From the NCBI GenBank assembly GCA_003134695.1, contig PLCB01000041.1, positions 3,589 to 65,277 of the forward strand: a DNA stretch of 61,689 bases. The letters run 5' to 3'. The notes beneath the pieces are model-generated. The model saw only the letters and a list, made by a program, of their open reading frames with translations, had not been told where the DNA came from and did no database searches. Numbering within the stretch: the first letter of the stretch is position 1; every line of letters starts with the position of its first letter. Source of the stretch: Candidatus Zemynaea palustris. GTDB lineage: Bacteria; Vulcanimicrobiota; Vulcanimicrobiia; Vulcanimicrobiales; Vulcanimicrobiaceae. The position numbers and the translations under genes were made by a program. Below, one piece after another: positions 21,059 through 29,453 of this stretch.

Positions 21059-22444
21059 ATGGCTGAACCGGCGCTGAGGCTCGGGTCCTTCCGGTTCGAT
21101 CCGAGCGCACTGACCCTGGAGCGCGTGGGCAAGACCGTTCGTACTTCGCGCAAGACGATGGAATTGCTCGCGGTTCTTGCGCGAGCGCAAGGCGTCGTCG
21201 TTCCCAAGGAGGCACTGCGCGACGCGCTGTGGCCCGAAGGTTTCGTCGAGGACGGAAATCTGACGCAGCAGATCTACCTGCTGCGGCACGCGCTCGCGGC
21301 CGACCCACGCGTGCGCGTCGAAACCGCTCCGCGCCGCGGATACCGTCTGACCGTTCCGCCGGCCGAGCGAACGACGGCTGCAACCCAGATGCTGCGGCGC
21401 TCGGGCTGGTTCGCGCGCTGGGCATCGCTGGCAGCCGCGGTTTTCGCGCTCGCCGGCAGCGCCGGCGCGGTGCTGCATACCGCGCGAGCGCCGTTGCCGG
21501 TCGCAGCCGAACGAGCGTATCAATTGGGCCGCTTGCAGTGGGAGCGGCGTGATTGGGCAAGCCTGAAGGTCGCCGGAGGGTATTTCCGCGAGACCGTCCG
21601 GCTCGCGCCGTCGGACGCGAGCGGCTACGCCGGGCTTGCGATGGTCGAAGTGATCCGCGGAGATTACTCCGACGACAAAGCCTTCGCGCGCGGCGCTTTT
21701 GGACGGGCGGACGTTTACGCTCGCGCGGCACTCGCGCGCGATTGGCGGAACGCCGATGCCTATTCGGTGCTCGGACTCATCGCCGAGATGCGGCCGAATG
21801 GGAAAGTTCGCGCCGAGAAACTCTTCCGGCAGGCGCTCGCGCTGGATCCGCTCAACGCCTACGCGCATATCTGGCTCGGCATCTGTCTGGTCAATCAGAA
21901 TCGACTCGACGACGCGCGGACGGAGTTCGTCGTGGGCGAGCAACTCGATCCGATTTCGAAAATCGCGGCGCGCTGGCTCGGGAGCGTGGAATACGACCGC
22001 CGCGCGTTTGACGTGGCGGCCGAACAGTATCGCTCGGTGCTGCTGCTCGATCCGCGCGACGAAGAGGCGGCGCTTTCCCTGGCCTTCATCGACGAAGCCC
22101 GCGGCGACTATCGAGCGGCGCTCGCTCGGCTGCGCCGCTTCCAATCGATCATCCCGCGTGAAAGTCGGGTCATGGCTGGAGCGCGGCTGGCTGCGCTGCT
22201 CGGCCGTCGCGAACAGGCAAGACGCGAGTTCGCTTCGCTGCGCTTTGCGCACAAGCACGTCGATCCGGTCGAGATCGCCGCGACGCAACTTGCTCTCGGC
22301 GACGATCGGGGCGCGCTCAACACGTTGCGTCGGCAGCCGGCGGAGAAACGTGACTACATCAGTCAACGGCTTCGATTGGATGTTCGCTTCGGCGCGCTGC
22401 GGCGGCTCGCGCTCGAAAGCGGTGCTGCCGACGGTGTTAATTGA
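21059..22444 (+). CDS. Membrane-bound winged-helix/TPR regulator (CadC/ToxR-like)
   Basis: Residues about 5-98 form an OmpR/PhoB-type winged helix (LTLERVGKTVRTSRKTMELL, ALRDALWPEGFVEDGNLTQQIYLLR, VETAPRRGYRL). A transmembrane helix follows at about 117-138, then an extracytoplasmic array of TPR-like helices to the end. This is the layout of one-component transmembrane activators that bind DNA directly from the membrane. ATG at 21059. It is convergent with the secreted TPR protein; whether that is a target or partner is unknown. The signal and regulon are not visible. Confidence 0.85.
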   Translation: MAEPALRLGSFRFDPSALTLERVGKTVRTSRKTMELLAVLARAQGVVVPKEALRDALWPEGFVEDGNLTQQIYLLRHALAADPRVRVETAPRRGYRLTVPPAERTTAATQMLRRSGWFARWASLAAAVFALAGSAGAVLHTARAPLPVAAERAYQLGRLQWERRDWASLKVAGGYFRETVRLAPSDASGYAGLAMVEVIRGDYSDDKAFARGAFGRADVYARAALARDWRNADAYSVLGLIAEMRPNGKVRAEKLFRQALALDPLNAYAHIWLGICLVNQNRLDDARTEFVVGEQLDPISKIAARWLGSVEYDRRAFDVAAEQYRSVLLLDPRDEEAALSLAFIDEARGDYRAALARLRRFQSIIPRESRVMAGARLAALLGRREQARREFASLRFAHKHVDPVEIAATQLALGDDRGALNTLRRQPAEKRDYISQRLRLDVRFGALRRLALESGAADGVN

Positions 22445-22517
22445 CGATTCCTTGAGCTAAGACACTCGACCGCTGGATCGTGAAGACCTGATTCGGATCG
22501 ACGGCGGCGTCTTAAAG

Positions 22518-23537
22518 CTATTGCCCCAGTTTTTTCAACGCCGTGTCGATATCGGCGTTGAGGCTCGCGTCCGACCCGGCGTTCGCCTTCGCTTTTTTCA
22601 AGAACGAAATCGCGCCGCTGCGATCGCTCTGGTTCGCGAGCGCGATGCCCGCGACGTAATTGGCGCGCGCGTCGTTGGGATCGAGCGCGAGCGCCTTGTC
22701 GGCTTCGGCTTTGACGCGCTTCCAATCGACGCTCGTGCCCTGCGAGAGAACGTTGGCCGCTTGCACGTACAGCACGACCGCACGCGACGGAACGGAAACC
22801 GCCGCCTTTTCGAGTATCGAGACGGCGCCTTCTTTGTCGCCGGCTTGCATCGCGGCCACAGCGCGCTGGTTGTAGTAGGCGGCCAGCGTATCGTCGACGC
22901 GGGTGTTCGCCGGGTCGCGCTGCTTGACTGCCTGTGCCAGCGCGACGCCCTTGTCACTTTGGCCGCCGAAGATATACGACGTTGCCAGCGAGGAGTCGAT
23001 CGCGTTCAAGGTAGCGGTGTCGGCGTGACCTTCGGTCGCCTGCGTTTTTGCCCGCTCTAGGTCGGCAATCGCCTCTGGATAACGCTGCGCGTTCGCGTAG
23101 GCAGTTCCCCGGATGAAGAGCGAGTTGACGCTCTTCTGCAGCGTTAACGACTTGCTCGCGAGCGCGATCGCCTTGGCGTTGTCTTTGGCTTTGAGGGCTT
23201 CGACCGCGGCGTCCGCGTACGCTTTCGCGGCGACGGCCGCGTAGCGCGCCGGGATCGAACCCGCGGAGTCATAGGCGGCGACCGCGAGGTCGGAGTCGTT
23301 CAAGAAGGACGAGGCGACACCCAAGAGCAGCTCGGCGTCGCGATCGCCTGGATGCTTTGATAGATAGGCGCGGATCGCCGTGCGCGCGGCTTCATACTTG
23401 CCCGCTCGAAGAAGTGCGTTCGCGCGCGCCAACGGCGCGGCGGTCGCTTTTGTCGATGGCGTCGCGGCCTGGCCGGAAGGCGAGACGAGCAGGGTAAGCG
23501 CGAAGGCGGCGGCAACAACGAATGGCAAGCGTGGCAT
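22518..23537 (-). CDS. Secreted TPR-repeat protein
   Basis: A 339-residue exported protein: signal peptide at about 1-24 (ending GQAA), then helix-turn-helix repeats of TPR type (LLRAGKYEAARTAIRAYL, FIRGTAYANAQRYPEAIADLERA, AAYYNQRAVAAMQAGDKEGAV, ALDPNDARANYVAGIALA). I start it at ATG 23537; the frame extends 42 codons upstream but that would cover the rpsU promoter and lacks a signal. Probably a periplasmic scaffold. Divergent from rpsU. Confidence 0.82.
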   Translation of the reverse strand: MPRLPFVVAAAFALTLLVSPSGQAATPSTKATAAPLARANALLRAGKYEAARTAIRAYLSKHPGDRDAELLLGVASSFLNDSDLAVAAYDSAGSIPARYAAVAAKAYADAAVEALKAKDNAKAIALASKSLTLQKSVNSLFIRGTAYANAQRYPEAIADLERAKTQATEGHADTATLNAIDSSLATSYIFGGQSDKGVALAQAVKQRDPANTRVDDTLAAYYNQRAVAAMQAGDKEGAVSILEKAAVSVPSRAVVLYVQAANVLSQGTSVDWKRVKAEADKALALDPNDARANYVAGIALANQSDRSGAISFLKKAKANAGSDASLNADIDTALKKLGQ

Positions 23538-23580
23538 CGTGCAGCCGTTTCGCTTGCCGCCCCCCGCTCCTTCGACGAAA

Positions 23581-23609
23581 TTGACGCTCCTGGTAGCCTG
23601 TGGTACCCT
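23581..23609 (+). promoter_or_regulatory. Promoter of rpsU-yqeY operon
   Basis: TTGACG at 23581-23586, a 17-base spacer and TACCCT at 23604-23609 preceded by TGG (extended -10). Predicted start of transcription is about 23616, leaving a leader of roughly 65 bases to rpsU. The same arrangement, TTGACG-17-TACCAT with TGN, occurs before rpoB. Confidence 0.7.
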
Positions 23610-23680
23610 GTATCGGTTGTTGGACGTATCAGGCGTCCTGATTTTGTTGCGCGCCGCGCACATCGAAAGGGGGGTTGTTC

Positions 23681-23851
23681 ATGGAAGTCCGCGTTGCACC
23701 AGGTGAGACCATCGAGAGTGCGTTGCGCCGCTTCAAGAAAGCCACCCAAAAGGCCGGCGTTTTGGCCGAGGCTCGCAAGCACGAGCACTACGAAAAGCCG
23801 AGCGTTCGCCGGAAGAAGAAGTCGGCGGCCGCGCGCAAGCGTCGCGCGTAG
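23681..23851 (+). CDS. rpsU: 30S ribosomal protein S21
   Basis: Small basic 56-residue protein bS21 that helps the 30S subunit at initiation. It begins [19 protein letters not shown] and ends in the usual Lys/Arg-rich tail ([16 protein letters not shown]). ATG at 23681 follows AAAGGGGGG about eight bases upstream. It heads the run rpsU-yqeY-nfeD-floA, identical in order to B. subtilis. Confidence 0.95.
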   Translation: MEVRVAPGETIESALRRFKKATQKAGVLAEARKHEHYEKPSVRRKKKSAAARKRRA

Positions 23852-23869
23852 TTAGTGGGACACTAGAGG

Positions 23870-24319
23870 TTGAGCCTCAAGGACCGTATCGGCGCCGAAC
23901 TCAAAGAGGCGATGAAGGCGAGAGATCAAGTGCGGGTCGACACGCTGCGATCCGCACTTTCCGCATTCTCGTACAAGAAAATCGAAGCCGGGCGCGAGCT
24001 CGAGGAAAGCGACCAAGTCGAGATCGTGCGCAAACAGGTCAAGCAGCGCAGCGACTCGATCGAAGAGTTTCAAAAGGGCGGACGGCAAGATCTGGTCGAC
24101 AAAGAGACGCGCGAACGCGAGATCCTGAACGCGCTCTTGCCGCCTCAGAAATCGGCCGACGACATCCGTGGAACGGTCCGAGCAGCCCTCGCGACGATTC
24201 CGGCGGAGCAGCGCAATCAGGGCTCCGCGATGAAGCTCATCATGCCGCAGCTGCGTGGCGAGGCCGACGGCAACACGATCCGCCAGATCGTCTTGGAGGA
24301 GCTAAAGGCCCTCGGTTGA
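23870..24319 (+). CDS. yqeY: GatB/YqeY domain protein
   Basis: A 149-residue tRNA amidotransferase-related protein: LKDRIGAELKEAMKARDQVRVDTLRSALSAF, the charged middle and the C-terminal helical YqeY domain (AALATIPAEQRNQGSAMKLIMPQLRGEADGNTIRQIV). The family resembles the tRNA-binding tail of GatB, but its role is not established. TTG at 23870 lies 18 bases after rpsU. Confidence 0.93.
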   Translation: MSLKDRIGAELKEAMKARDQVRVDTLRSALSAFSYKKIEAGRELEESDQVEIVRKQVKQRSDSIEEFQKGGRQDLVDKETREREILNALLPPQKSADDIRGTVRAALATIPAEQRNQGSAMKLIMPQLRGEADGNTIRQIVLEELKALG

Positions 24320-24360
24320 CCTGCCCGCAACCTCTCGCTGAGGTGCGAGTACCAAGCAAC

Positions 24361-25689
24361 ATGCAGCGCCTATTGCGGGCGATATACGTCCTGGCGATCG
24401 TCGCCGGGCTCGCCGGGCTTATCGCCTCGGCGGTTCGGGCGCAGCCCGTTCGCGAGATCATCGTCGTCCCGATCGAAGGGACCGTCGACGAAGGGATGGC
24501 GCACCTCGTTCAACGCGCGGTCGATCAAGCCAACGCCGATCACGCCGCGGCTCTCGTCCTCGACATCAATACGCCGGGCGGCCTCGTCTCCGCGGCGTTC
24601 GAGATCCGGGACGCGATGTTCAGCGCGCGCGTTCCAACCGTCGCCTACGTTTCGCAGCGCGCTTTTTCGGCGGGCGCGCTGATCACGCTCTCGGCGAAAA
24701 AAATCGTCATGGCGCCCGGCGCGAGCATCGGGGCGGCCGAACCGATTCCGAACGACCCCAAGCACGTCTCCGCTCTCAAAGCCGAGTTCGCAGCGACGGC
24801 TCAGCGAAACGGTCGCAATCGCCTCTTGGCCGAGGCGATGGTCGACAAGGCGGTCGACGCTCCGGCCTACAAACGGTCGGGCGCAATCCTTTCGTTGACC
24901 GCCGACGACGCGCGTAAAGCGAAAATCGCCGACGCCGTCGCGCCGACGTTCGAAGACGCGCTCAAGGCCACCGGCCTGAGTGGGACGCCGGTGCACGTCG
25001 GCTACACCTGGGCGGAACAACTGGCACGCATCGCAACCACTCCCGAGATCAGCGGCATCCTCCTCTCGCTCGGCGTCATCGGCTTGCTCATCGAGATGCA
25101 GACGTTACACGGTATCGCCGGGACGATCGGCATTGCAGCGCTCGCGTTATTCTTCGCGGCGCACGTCTACGCCGGATTCTCGAACAGCCTCGTGATCGGG
25201 CTCGCCATCCTCGGCTTGATCTTGATCCTACTCGAATTGCACGTCATCCCCGGACACGGGTTTTCCGGAATCTTGGGGCTGGTCGTTCTGTTGGCGGCCG
25301 TCGTCCTAGCGTTCGGGATCGCGTTCTTCTTCGTCGCCGTCCAGTCGATCTCGATCGCAATCGTCCTGTCGCTGATCACGTTCTGGATCTCGACCAAGAT
25401 TTTTCCGGAGAGCGCGTTCTTCAAGCGAATCACGCTTTCGGCGACGCAGGGTCCCGAGTACGTCGCGAGCAGTGACTTCAGTGAATTCTTGGGGCGTACC
25501 GGACTTGCGGCGTCGTACCTGCGGCCGGCCGGCGTCGCAAACATCGATGGCAAGCGTATCACGGTGTTGACCGAGGGCGACTTCGTCCCCGCCGGCACTC
25601 CGGTTCGCGTCACGCGCGTCGAGGGCGCTCGCATCTTCGTCAAACGCGTCGCGCCGGACGAATCACCATCGCCGGCCAGTTCATCTTAG
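24361..25689 (+). CDS. NfeD-type membrane serine protease (long form)
   Basis: Signal peptide at about 1-22, then a ClpP/SppA-like protease domain: PIEGTVDEGMAHLVQRAV, LVLDINTPGGLVSAA, YVSQRAFSAGALITLSA with nucleophile Ser near 104, and a catalytic Lys expected near EAMVDKAVDA. Next come four to five membrane helices (about 225-360) and a C-terminal NfeD OB-fold (GRTGLAASYLRPAGVANIDGKR...). The family cleaves or assists flotillin-type proteins, and floA follows 12 bases later. I start at ATG 24361 because the signal peptide begins there; TTG 24316, overlapping the yqeY stop, is the alternative. Confidence 0.9.
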   Translation: MQRLLRAIYVLAIVAGLAGLIASAVRAQPVREIIVVPIEGTVDEGMAHLVQRAVDQANADHAAALVLDINTPGGLVSAAFEIRDAMFSARVPTVAYVSQRAFSAGALITLSAKKIVMAPGASIGAAEPIPNDPKHVSALKAEFAATAQRNGRNRLLAEAMVDKAVDAPAYKRSGAILSLTADDARKAKIADAVAPTFEDALKATGLSGTPVHVGYTWAEQLARIATTPEISGILLSLGVIGLLIEMQTLHGIAGTIGIAALALFFAAHVYAGFSNSLVIGLAILGLILILLELHVIPGHGFSGILGLVVLLAAVVLAFGIAFFFVAVQSISIAIVLSLITFWISTKIFPESAFFKRITLSATQGPEYVASSDFSEFLGRTGLAASYLRPAGVANIDGKRITVLTEGDFVPAGTPVRVTRVEGARIFVKRVAPDESPSPASSS

Positions 25690-25701
25690 AAGGAGCAGTT
25701 C

Positions 25702-26721
25702 GTGTCGACCATCGTGTTTTCGCTCGTCGTCTTCGCCATCATCATCGGGTTCTTCATGTTCCTCTACTACTTTCCGTTGGGCATGTGGATCCGTACGCTG
25801 GCGGCGGGCGTCCCGCTGTCGATGATCTCGCTCATTCGCATGCGGCTGATCGGGATTCCACCGAGCGTCATCGTTACGAATTTGGTACGCGCGCGCAAAG
25901 CGGGTCTGCCGCTCACGGTCGACCAGATGCAGTCGCATTATCTCGCCGGCGGTAATGTCGAAAAAGTGACCTTCGCGCTGATCGCGGCGCAACGCGCCGA
26001 GATTCCCCTCGAGTGGCAACGCGCGGCCGCGATCGATCTCGCCGGTCGTGACGTGCTCGATGCGCTGGTGACGTCGGTCAATCCGAAAGTCATCGAGACG
26101 CCGATCTTCCAGGGCGTCGCACAGAACGGCATTCAGCTCAACGTCAAGGCGCGGATCACGGTTCGCACCAACCTCGATCGCTACGTCGGCGGGGCCGGCG
26201 AGCCGACGATCGTCGCACGCGTCGGCGAGGGTGTAGTTTCCGCGATCGGCGCCGCGGTCGATCACAAGGAGGTCCTCGAGTACCCCGATCGCATTTCCAA
26301 GGCGGTGTTGTCGAAGGGCCTCGACGCCGGGACGGCGTTCGAAATCGTGTCGATCGATATCGCCGACGTCGACGTCGGCAAGAACATCGGCGCCGAATTG
26401 CAGACGGCTCAGGCCGAAGCCGATCGCCGCATCGCACAAGCCAAAGCGGCCGAGCGGCAGTACAGCGCGCTGGCGGCCGAGCAAGAGCAGAAGGCCGAAA
26501 CGCAGGCGATGCGCGCCAAAGTCGTGCAGGCCGAGGCGCAGATCCCCGAAGCGATCGCGCAAGCGTTCCGCGAAGGCAATCTCGGCGTGATGGATTACTA
26601 CAGATTGAACAATATCAAGGCCGACACCGAGATGCGTAGCTCGATCGGAGCCGGCGTCGCGCCCGAGGCACCCTCGGTCGGGACGCAGCAGATCTCGAAC
26701 CAGCCGCCGCCGAAATCATAG
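25702..26721 (+). CDS. floA: Flotillin-like protein FloA
   Basis: Membrane scaffold of 339 residues. One N-terminal hydrophobic hairpin (about 2-24, [21 protein letters not shown]) is followed by a band-7/SPFH-like region ([39 protein letters not shown]) and a coiled coil rich in Ala, Glu and Gln ([18 protein letters not shown]). The end carries SSIG. This matches the UPF0365/YqfA family closely. GTG at 25702 follows GAAGGAGCAG. Pairing with the NfeD protease is the usual one; together they organise functional membrane microdomains. Confidence 0.95.
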   Translation: MSTIVFSLVVFAIIIGFFMFLYYFPLGMWIRTLAAGVPLSMISLIRMRLIGIPPSVIVTNLVRARKAGLPLTVDQMQSHYLAGGNVEKVTFALIAAQRAEIPLEWQRAAAIDLAGRDVLDALVTSVNPKVIETPIFQGVAQNGIQLNVKARITVRTNLDRYVGGAGEPTIVARVGEGVVSAIGAAVDHKEVLEYPDRISKAVLSKGLDAGTAFEIVSIDIADVDVGKNIGAELQTAQAEADRRIAQAKAAERQYSALAAEQEQKAETQAMRAKVVQAEAQIPEAIAQAFREGNLGVMDYYRLNNIKADTEMRSSIGAGVAPEAPSVGTQQISNQPPPKS

Positions 26722-26732
26722 GATGACCTCTG

Positions 26733-27161
26733 ATGGATGAGATCGCGGGCGCGCTGGTCCAAGCCCTGGCCGAGGCGGCTCGGCAGCGCAAAGCGCAGCG
26801 CCAAGGGCAGCTCGCCGCGGACAGGTTCGACGTACCTGGGGTCGGGCTGCCGCGCGCGAAGATGATCCGGCCGACGCCGGCGCAGCAGCAGGCTCAACGC
26901 TCCGCGCCGGTGCGTGCGCGTCCGGCTCCGGCGAAGCAGCCGGCGGCGCAGCCGCCGCCCCAGGAGCTGCCCGACGATTGGCGCTTGGCCGACCTCGGTC
27001 CCGACCCGATGCAGTCAAGCGCACACGAAATCGCGCCGCAACATCGGCATCTCCACGGGTTGCTCGTCGCCTTCGCGGATCGTCATCGCCTCCTCGGCGC
27101 GGTGATCGTCGCCGAGGCGTTGCGGCCGCCGCTCGCCTTGCGGCCTTTCGACGAACGTTGA
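26733..27161 (+). CDS. Hypothetical protein between floA and phoH
   Basis: 142 residues with no family I recognise. N-terminal amphipathic helix (MDEIAGALVQALAEAARQRKAQRQ), a Pro/Ala/Gln-rich linker (about 45-80) and a short C-terminal domain ([34 protein letters not shown]). ATG at 26733 is 11 bases after floA. The position corresponds to that of yqfB/yqfC/yqfD in Bacillus, but there is no visible similarity to them. Confidence 0.7.
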   Translation: MDEIAGALVQALAEAARQRKAQRQGQLAADRFDVPGVGLPRAKMIRPTPAQQQAQRSAPVRARPAPAKQPAAQPPPQELPDDWRLADLGPDPMQSSAHEIAPQHRHLHGLLVAFADRHRLLGAVIVAEALRPPLALRPFDER

Positions 27162-27182
27162 TGTCGCCGAAAGAGTACGCTT

Positions 27183-28151
27183 CTGCCTGAAGCGCCGGCG
27201 CAGACGAAACGCGTTTTCGAACTGACGGGTTTGCGCGACCCGTTGAACTTCTGCGGTCATCTCGATAGGAATCTCACCGCGCTCGAGGCGCTCGTTCCGG
27301 TCGTCGTGCGCTTGGACGGCGACAAACTGCATTTGAGCGGGACGCCGGCCGACGTCGAGTCGGCACAAAGAATCCTCGACCGGATGCGCGCCGCGGTCGA
27401 CGAGGGCGCGCACTTGACGCCGGATGACGTCGCGCTCGCCGCGAGCGAGACGCTCGCCAAGCGCGAGCCGGCCGCCCATCCGAAGACCTTGCTCGCGACG
27501 CATCGCGGGAAAGAGATTCGCCCGAAAACCCCCGGACAGCGCGCGTTTGTCGAAGCGATCGAGCATCACACGCTGACGGTCGGCATCGGCCCGGCGGGGA
27601 CGGGCAAGACCTTTCTCGCGATCGTGATGGCCGTGCGGGCGCTGCGCCAGCGCGAGGTCGCACGCATCATCCTCTCGCGGCCGGCGGTCGAAGCCGGCGA
27701 GAAACTAGGTTTTCTGCCCGGCGATTTGCGCGAAAAAGTCGATCCGTATCTGCGCCCGCTCTACGACGCGCTCGCCGAGGTGCTTGACGACACAGTCGTC
27801 GCGCGCTTTCTCGAGCGTGGGACGATCGAGGTTGCGCCGCTCGCCTACATGCGCGGCCGAACGCTGGCCGACGCGTTCGTGATCCTCGACGAAGCCCAGA
27901 ACGCGACCCGCGAACAATTGAAGATGTTCTTGACGCGGCTGGGCAGCGGTTCCAAGATGATCGTCACCGGCGACGTGACGCAGATCGATCTTCCGCGCGG
28001 CGCACACTCGGGGTTACTTGACGTCCCAAAGTTGCTCGCCGGCGTCGAAGATATCGCGATCGTCGAACTCGGCGCGGCCGACGTGGTCAGGCCATCGCTC
28101 GTCGGCCGGATCGTCTCCGCGTACGAGCGTTTCGTTCGTTCCGAGCGTTGA
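27183..28151 (+). CDS. phoH: PhoH family ATPase, apparent CTG start
   Basis: P-loop ATPase linked to RNA metabolism. Walker A is GPAGTGKTFLA (near 137) and Walker B AFVILDEAQN (near 231), with SRPAVEAGEKLGFLPGDL and MRGRTLADAF between. The N-terminal KH-like region (RVFELTGLRDPLNFCGHLDRNL) starts well before the first standard codon, TTG 27231. The frame is open from 27162 and the only plausible initiator is CTG 27183, seven bases after AAAGAG. That gives 322 residues, the usual PhoH length. It sits 21 bases after the previous stop. Confidence 0.9.
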   Translation: MPEAPAQTKRVFELTGLRDPLNFCGHLDRNLTALEALVPVVVRLDGDKLHLSGTPADVESAQRILDRMRAAVDEGAHLTPDDVALAASETLAKREPAAHPKTLLATHRGKEIRPKTPGQRAFVEAIEHHTLTVGIGPAGTGKTFLAIVMAVRALRQREVARIILSRPAVEAGEKLGFLPGDLREKVDPYLRPLYDALAEVLDDTVVARFLERGTIEVAPLAYMRGRTLADAFVILDEAQNATREQLKMFLTRLGSGSKMIVTGDVTQIDLPRGAHSGLLDVPKLLAGVEDIAIVELGAADVVRPSLVGRIVSAYERFVRSER

Positions 28152-28582
28152 TCTATCTTTCGAACTCGCTGCGCAAGCATCGCGTCAATGAAAGCGCGTT
28201 GCGGCGCGGCACTCGCGCGTTGCTGGCGGCGGCCGGCGCGACGGATGCGAGTCTCTCGATCGCGCTGGTCGGCGATCGTGCGATCCGGCGACTCAATCGC
28301 CTCCATCGCGGAAGAGATCGCGCGACCGACGTGCTCAGTTTCGCCGGCTCGCCCGGTCCGGAGCGGCTGCTCGGTGACGTGGTGATCAGTCTCGATCGTG
28401 CCGCGCACCAGGCGGCCGGGTACGGCGCGACGCTCGACGCAGAGGTTCTACGGCTGCTCATCCACGGGATCGCGCATCTTCTCGGCCACGCTCATCAGAC
28501 GCGGCAAGAACGTGCGCGGATGGTTCGCGTGGAACGCAAGTTGGCGCGTGCGGTCGGCTTGCGCTGGCCGTATCGGAGTTAA
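28148..28582 (+). CDS. ybeY: Endoribonuclease YbeY
   Basis: Zinc-dependent RNase needed for 16S rRNA 3' maturation and ribosome quality control. It carries the metal motif HGIAHLLGHAH (about 107-117) and RATDVLSFAGSPGPERLLGDVVIS upstream of it. 144 residues is normal. TTG at 28148 overlaps the phoH stop (TTGA), which couples the two. Confidence 0.94.
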   Translation: MIYLSNSLRKHRVNESALRRGTRALLAAAGATDASLSIALVGDRAIRRLNRLHRGRDRATDVLSFAGSPGPERLLGDVVISLDRAAHQAAGYGATLDAEVLRLLIHGIAHLLGHAHQTRQERARMVRVERKLARAVGLRWPYRS

Positions 28583-28624
28583 CCGGGACCCGCGCGGCGC
28601 TCGCCGAAGCCTGCGTAGAGCGCG

Positions 28625-29386
28625 ATGCATCCCGTCCGATTGCCCCCGAACGTCAAACGTATCAGCGACAGCCGCTTTTGGGCCGCGTTTCAATTTGCGT
28701 TTCACGGCATCATCTACGCGGCGCGTTCGCAGCGGAACATGCGTATCCACCTTATGCTGGGTGCGCTCGCACTGTTCGCGACGCTCTATCTTCGGCTCGA
28801 CCGCTCGTACGTTGCGCTCGTCGTCATCGCGATCGTGCTGGTGCTCGGATTCGAACTCATCAACACCTCGGTCGAAGCGGTGGTCGACTTGATGACCGTC
28901 GCACATCATCCGTTGGCGAAGATCGCGAAAGACGCCGCTGCGGGCGCGGTGCTCGTCGCTTCGGTCGGCGCGCTGATCATCGGCTACCTCGCGTTTTACG
29001 AAGGCGTCACGGCCGCGGGCGCGAGCGTCGCCGTCGCCGTCGCCGGCGTCCCTCGCAACCTGGTTCTCGTAACGCTCTTGGTCACGCTGTGTTTGGCGGT
29101 CTTGGCGAAGGCGATCGCGGGACGGCGCGGCTCGGCGCTGCAAGGCGGAGCGATTTCGATACACGCCGCGCTCGCCTTCTCGGGCGCGACGCTGATCGCG
29201 TTCTTGGGCCGCAATCTGCTCTTGGCAGCGCTCGCCTACTTCCTCGCATTCCTGGTCAGCCAGAGCCGCGTGGAAGGCGGTATTCATAGCGCCCGCGAGG
29301 CGCTCTGGGGCGCGCTCCTCGGCGCCGGCATCACGCTTACGATCTACCTCCTGGTCGGCGGACCCCTAGGCAGGCTTGGGCTGTAG
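28625..29386 (+). CDS. dgkA: Diacylglycerol/undecaprenol kinase fused to PAP2-like domain
   Basis: Residues about 10-120 are a prokaryotic DgkA domain: FWAAFQFAFHGIIYAARSQRNMRIHLMLG and the catalytic FELINTSVEAVVDLM. Residues about 140-253 are a second multi-helix domain laid out like a lipid phosphatase (PAP2). The expected PSGH has become ISIHAALAFSG and SR-x5-H is followed by Glu rather than Asp, so phosphatase activity is doubtful. Such enzymes recycle undecaprenyl lipid for wall synthesis. ATG at 28625; same position as dgkA in B. subtilis. Confidence 0.88.
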   Translation: MHPVRLPPNVKRISDSRFWAAFQFAFHGIIYAARSQRNMRIHLMLGALALFATLYLRLDRSYVALVVIAIVLVLGFELINTSVEAVVDLMTVAHHPLAKIAKDAAAGAVLVASVGALIIGYLAFYEGVTAAGASVAVAVAGVPRNLVLVTLLVTLCLAVLAKAIAGRRGSALQGGAISIHAALAFSGATLIAFLGRNLLLAALAYFLAFLVSQSRVEGGIHSAREALWGALLGAGITLTIYLLVGGPLGRLGL

Positions 29387-29390
29387 CGTG

Positions 29391-29399
29391 TGTTATAAT
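29391..29399 (+). promoter_or_regulatory. Extended -10 promoter before the CNNM gene
   Basis: TGT TATAAT at 29391-29399 is a perfect extended -10. No convincing -35 lies 16-18 bases before it. Transcription would begin near 29406, about 48 bases before the ATG of the CNNM/CorC gene, giving the second half of the run its own promoter. Confidence 0.6.
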
Positions 29400-29453
29400 G
29401 TCGGCGCTTTGACCACCGAACCCCCGCTACCAGCACCTCGACCGCGCGCGTAA

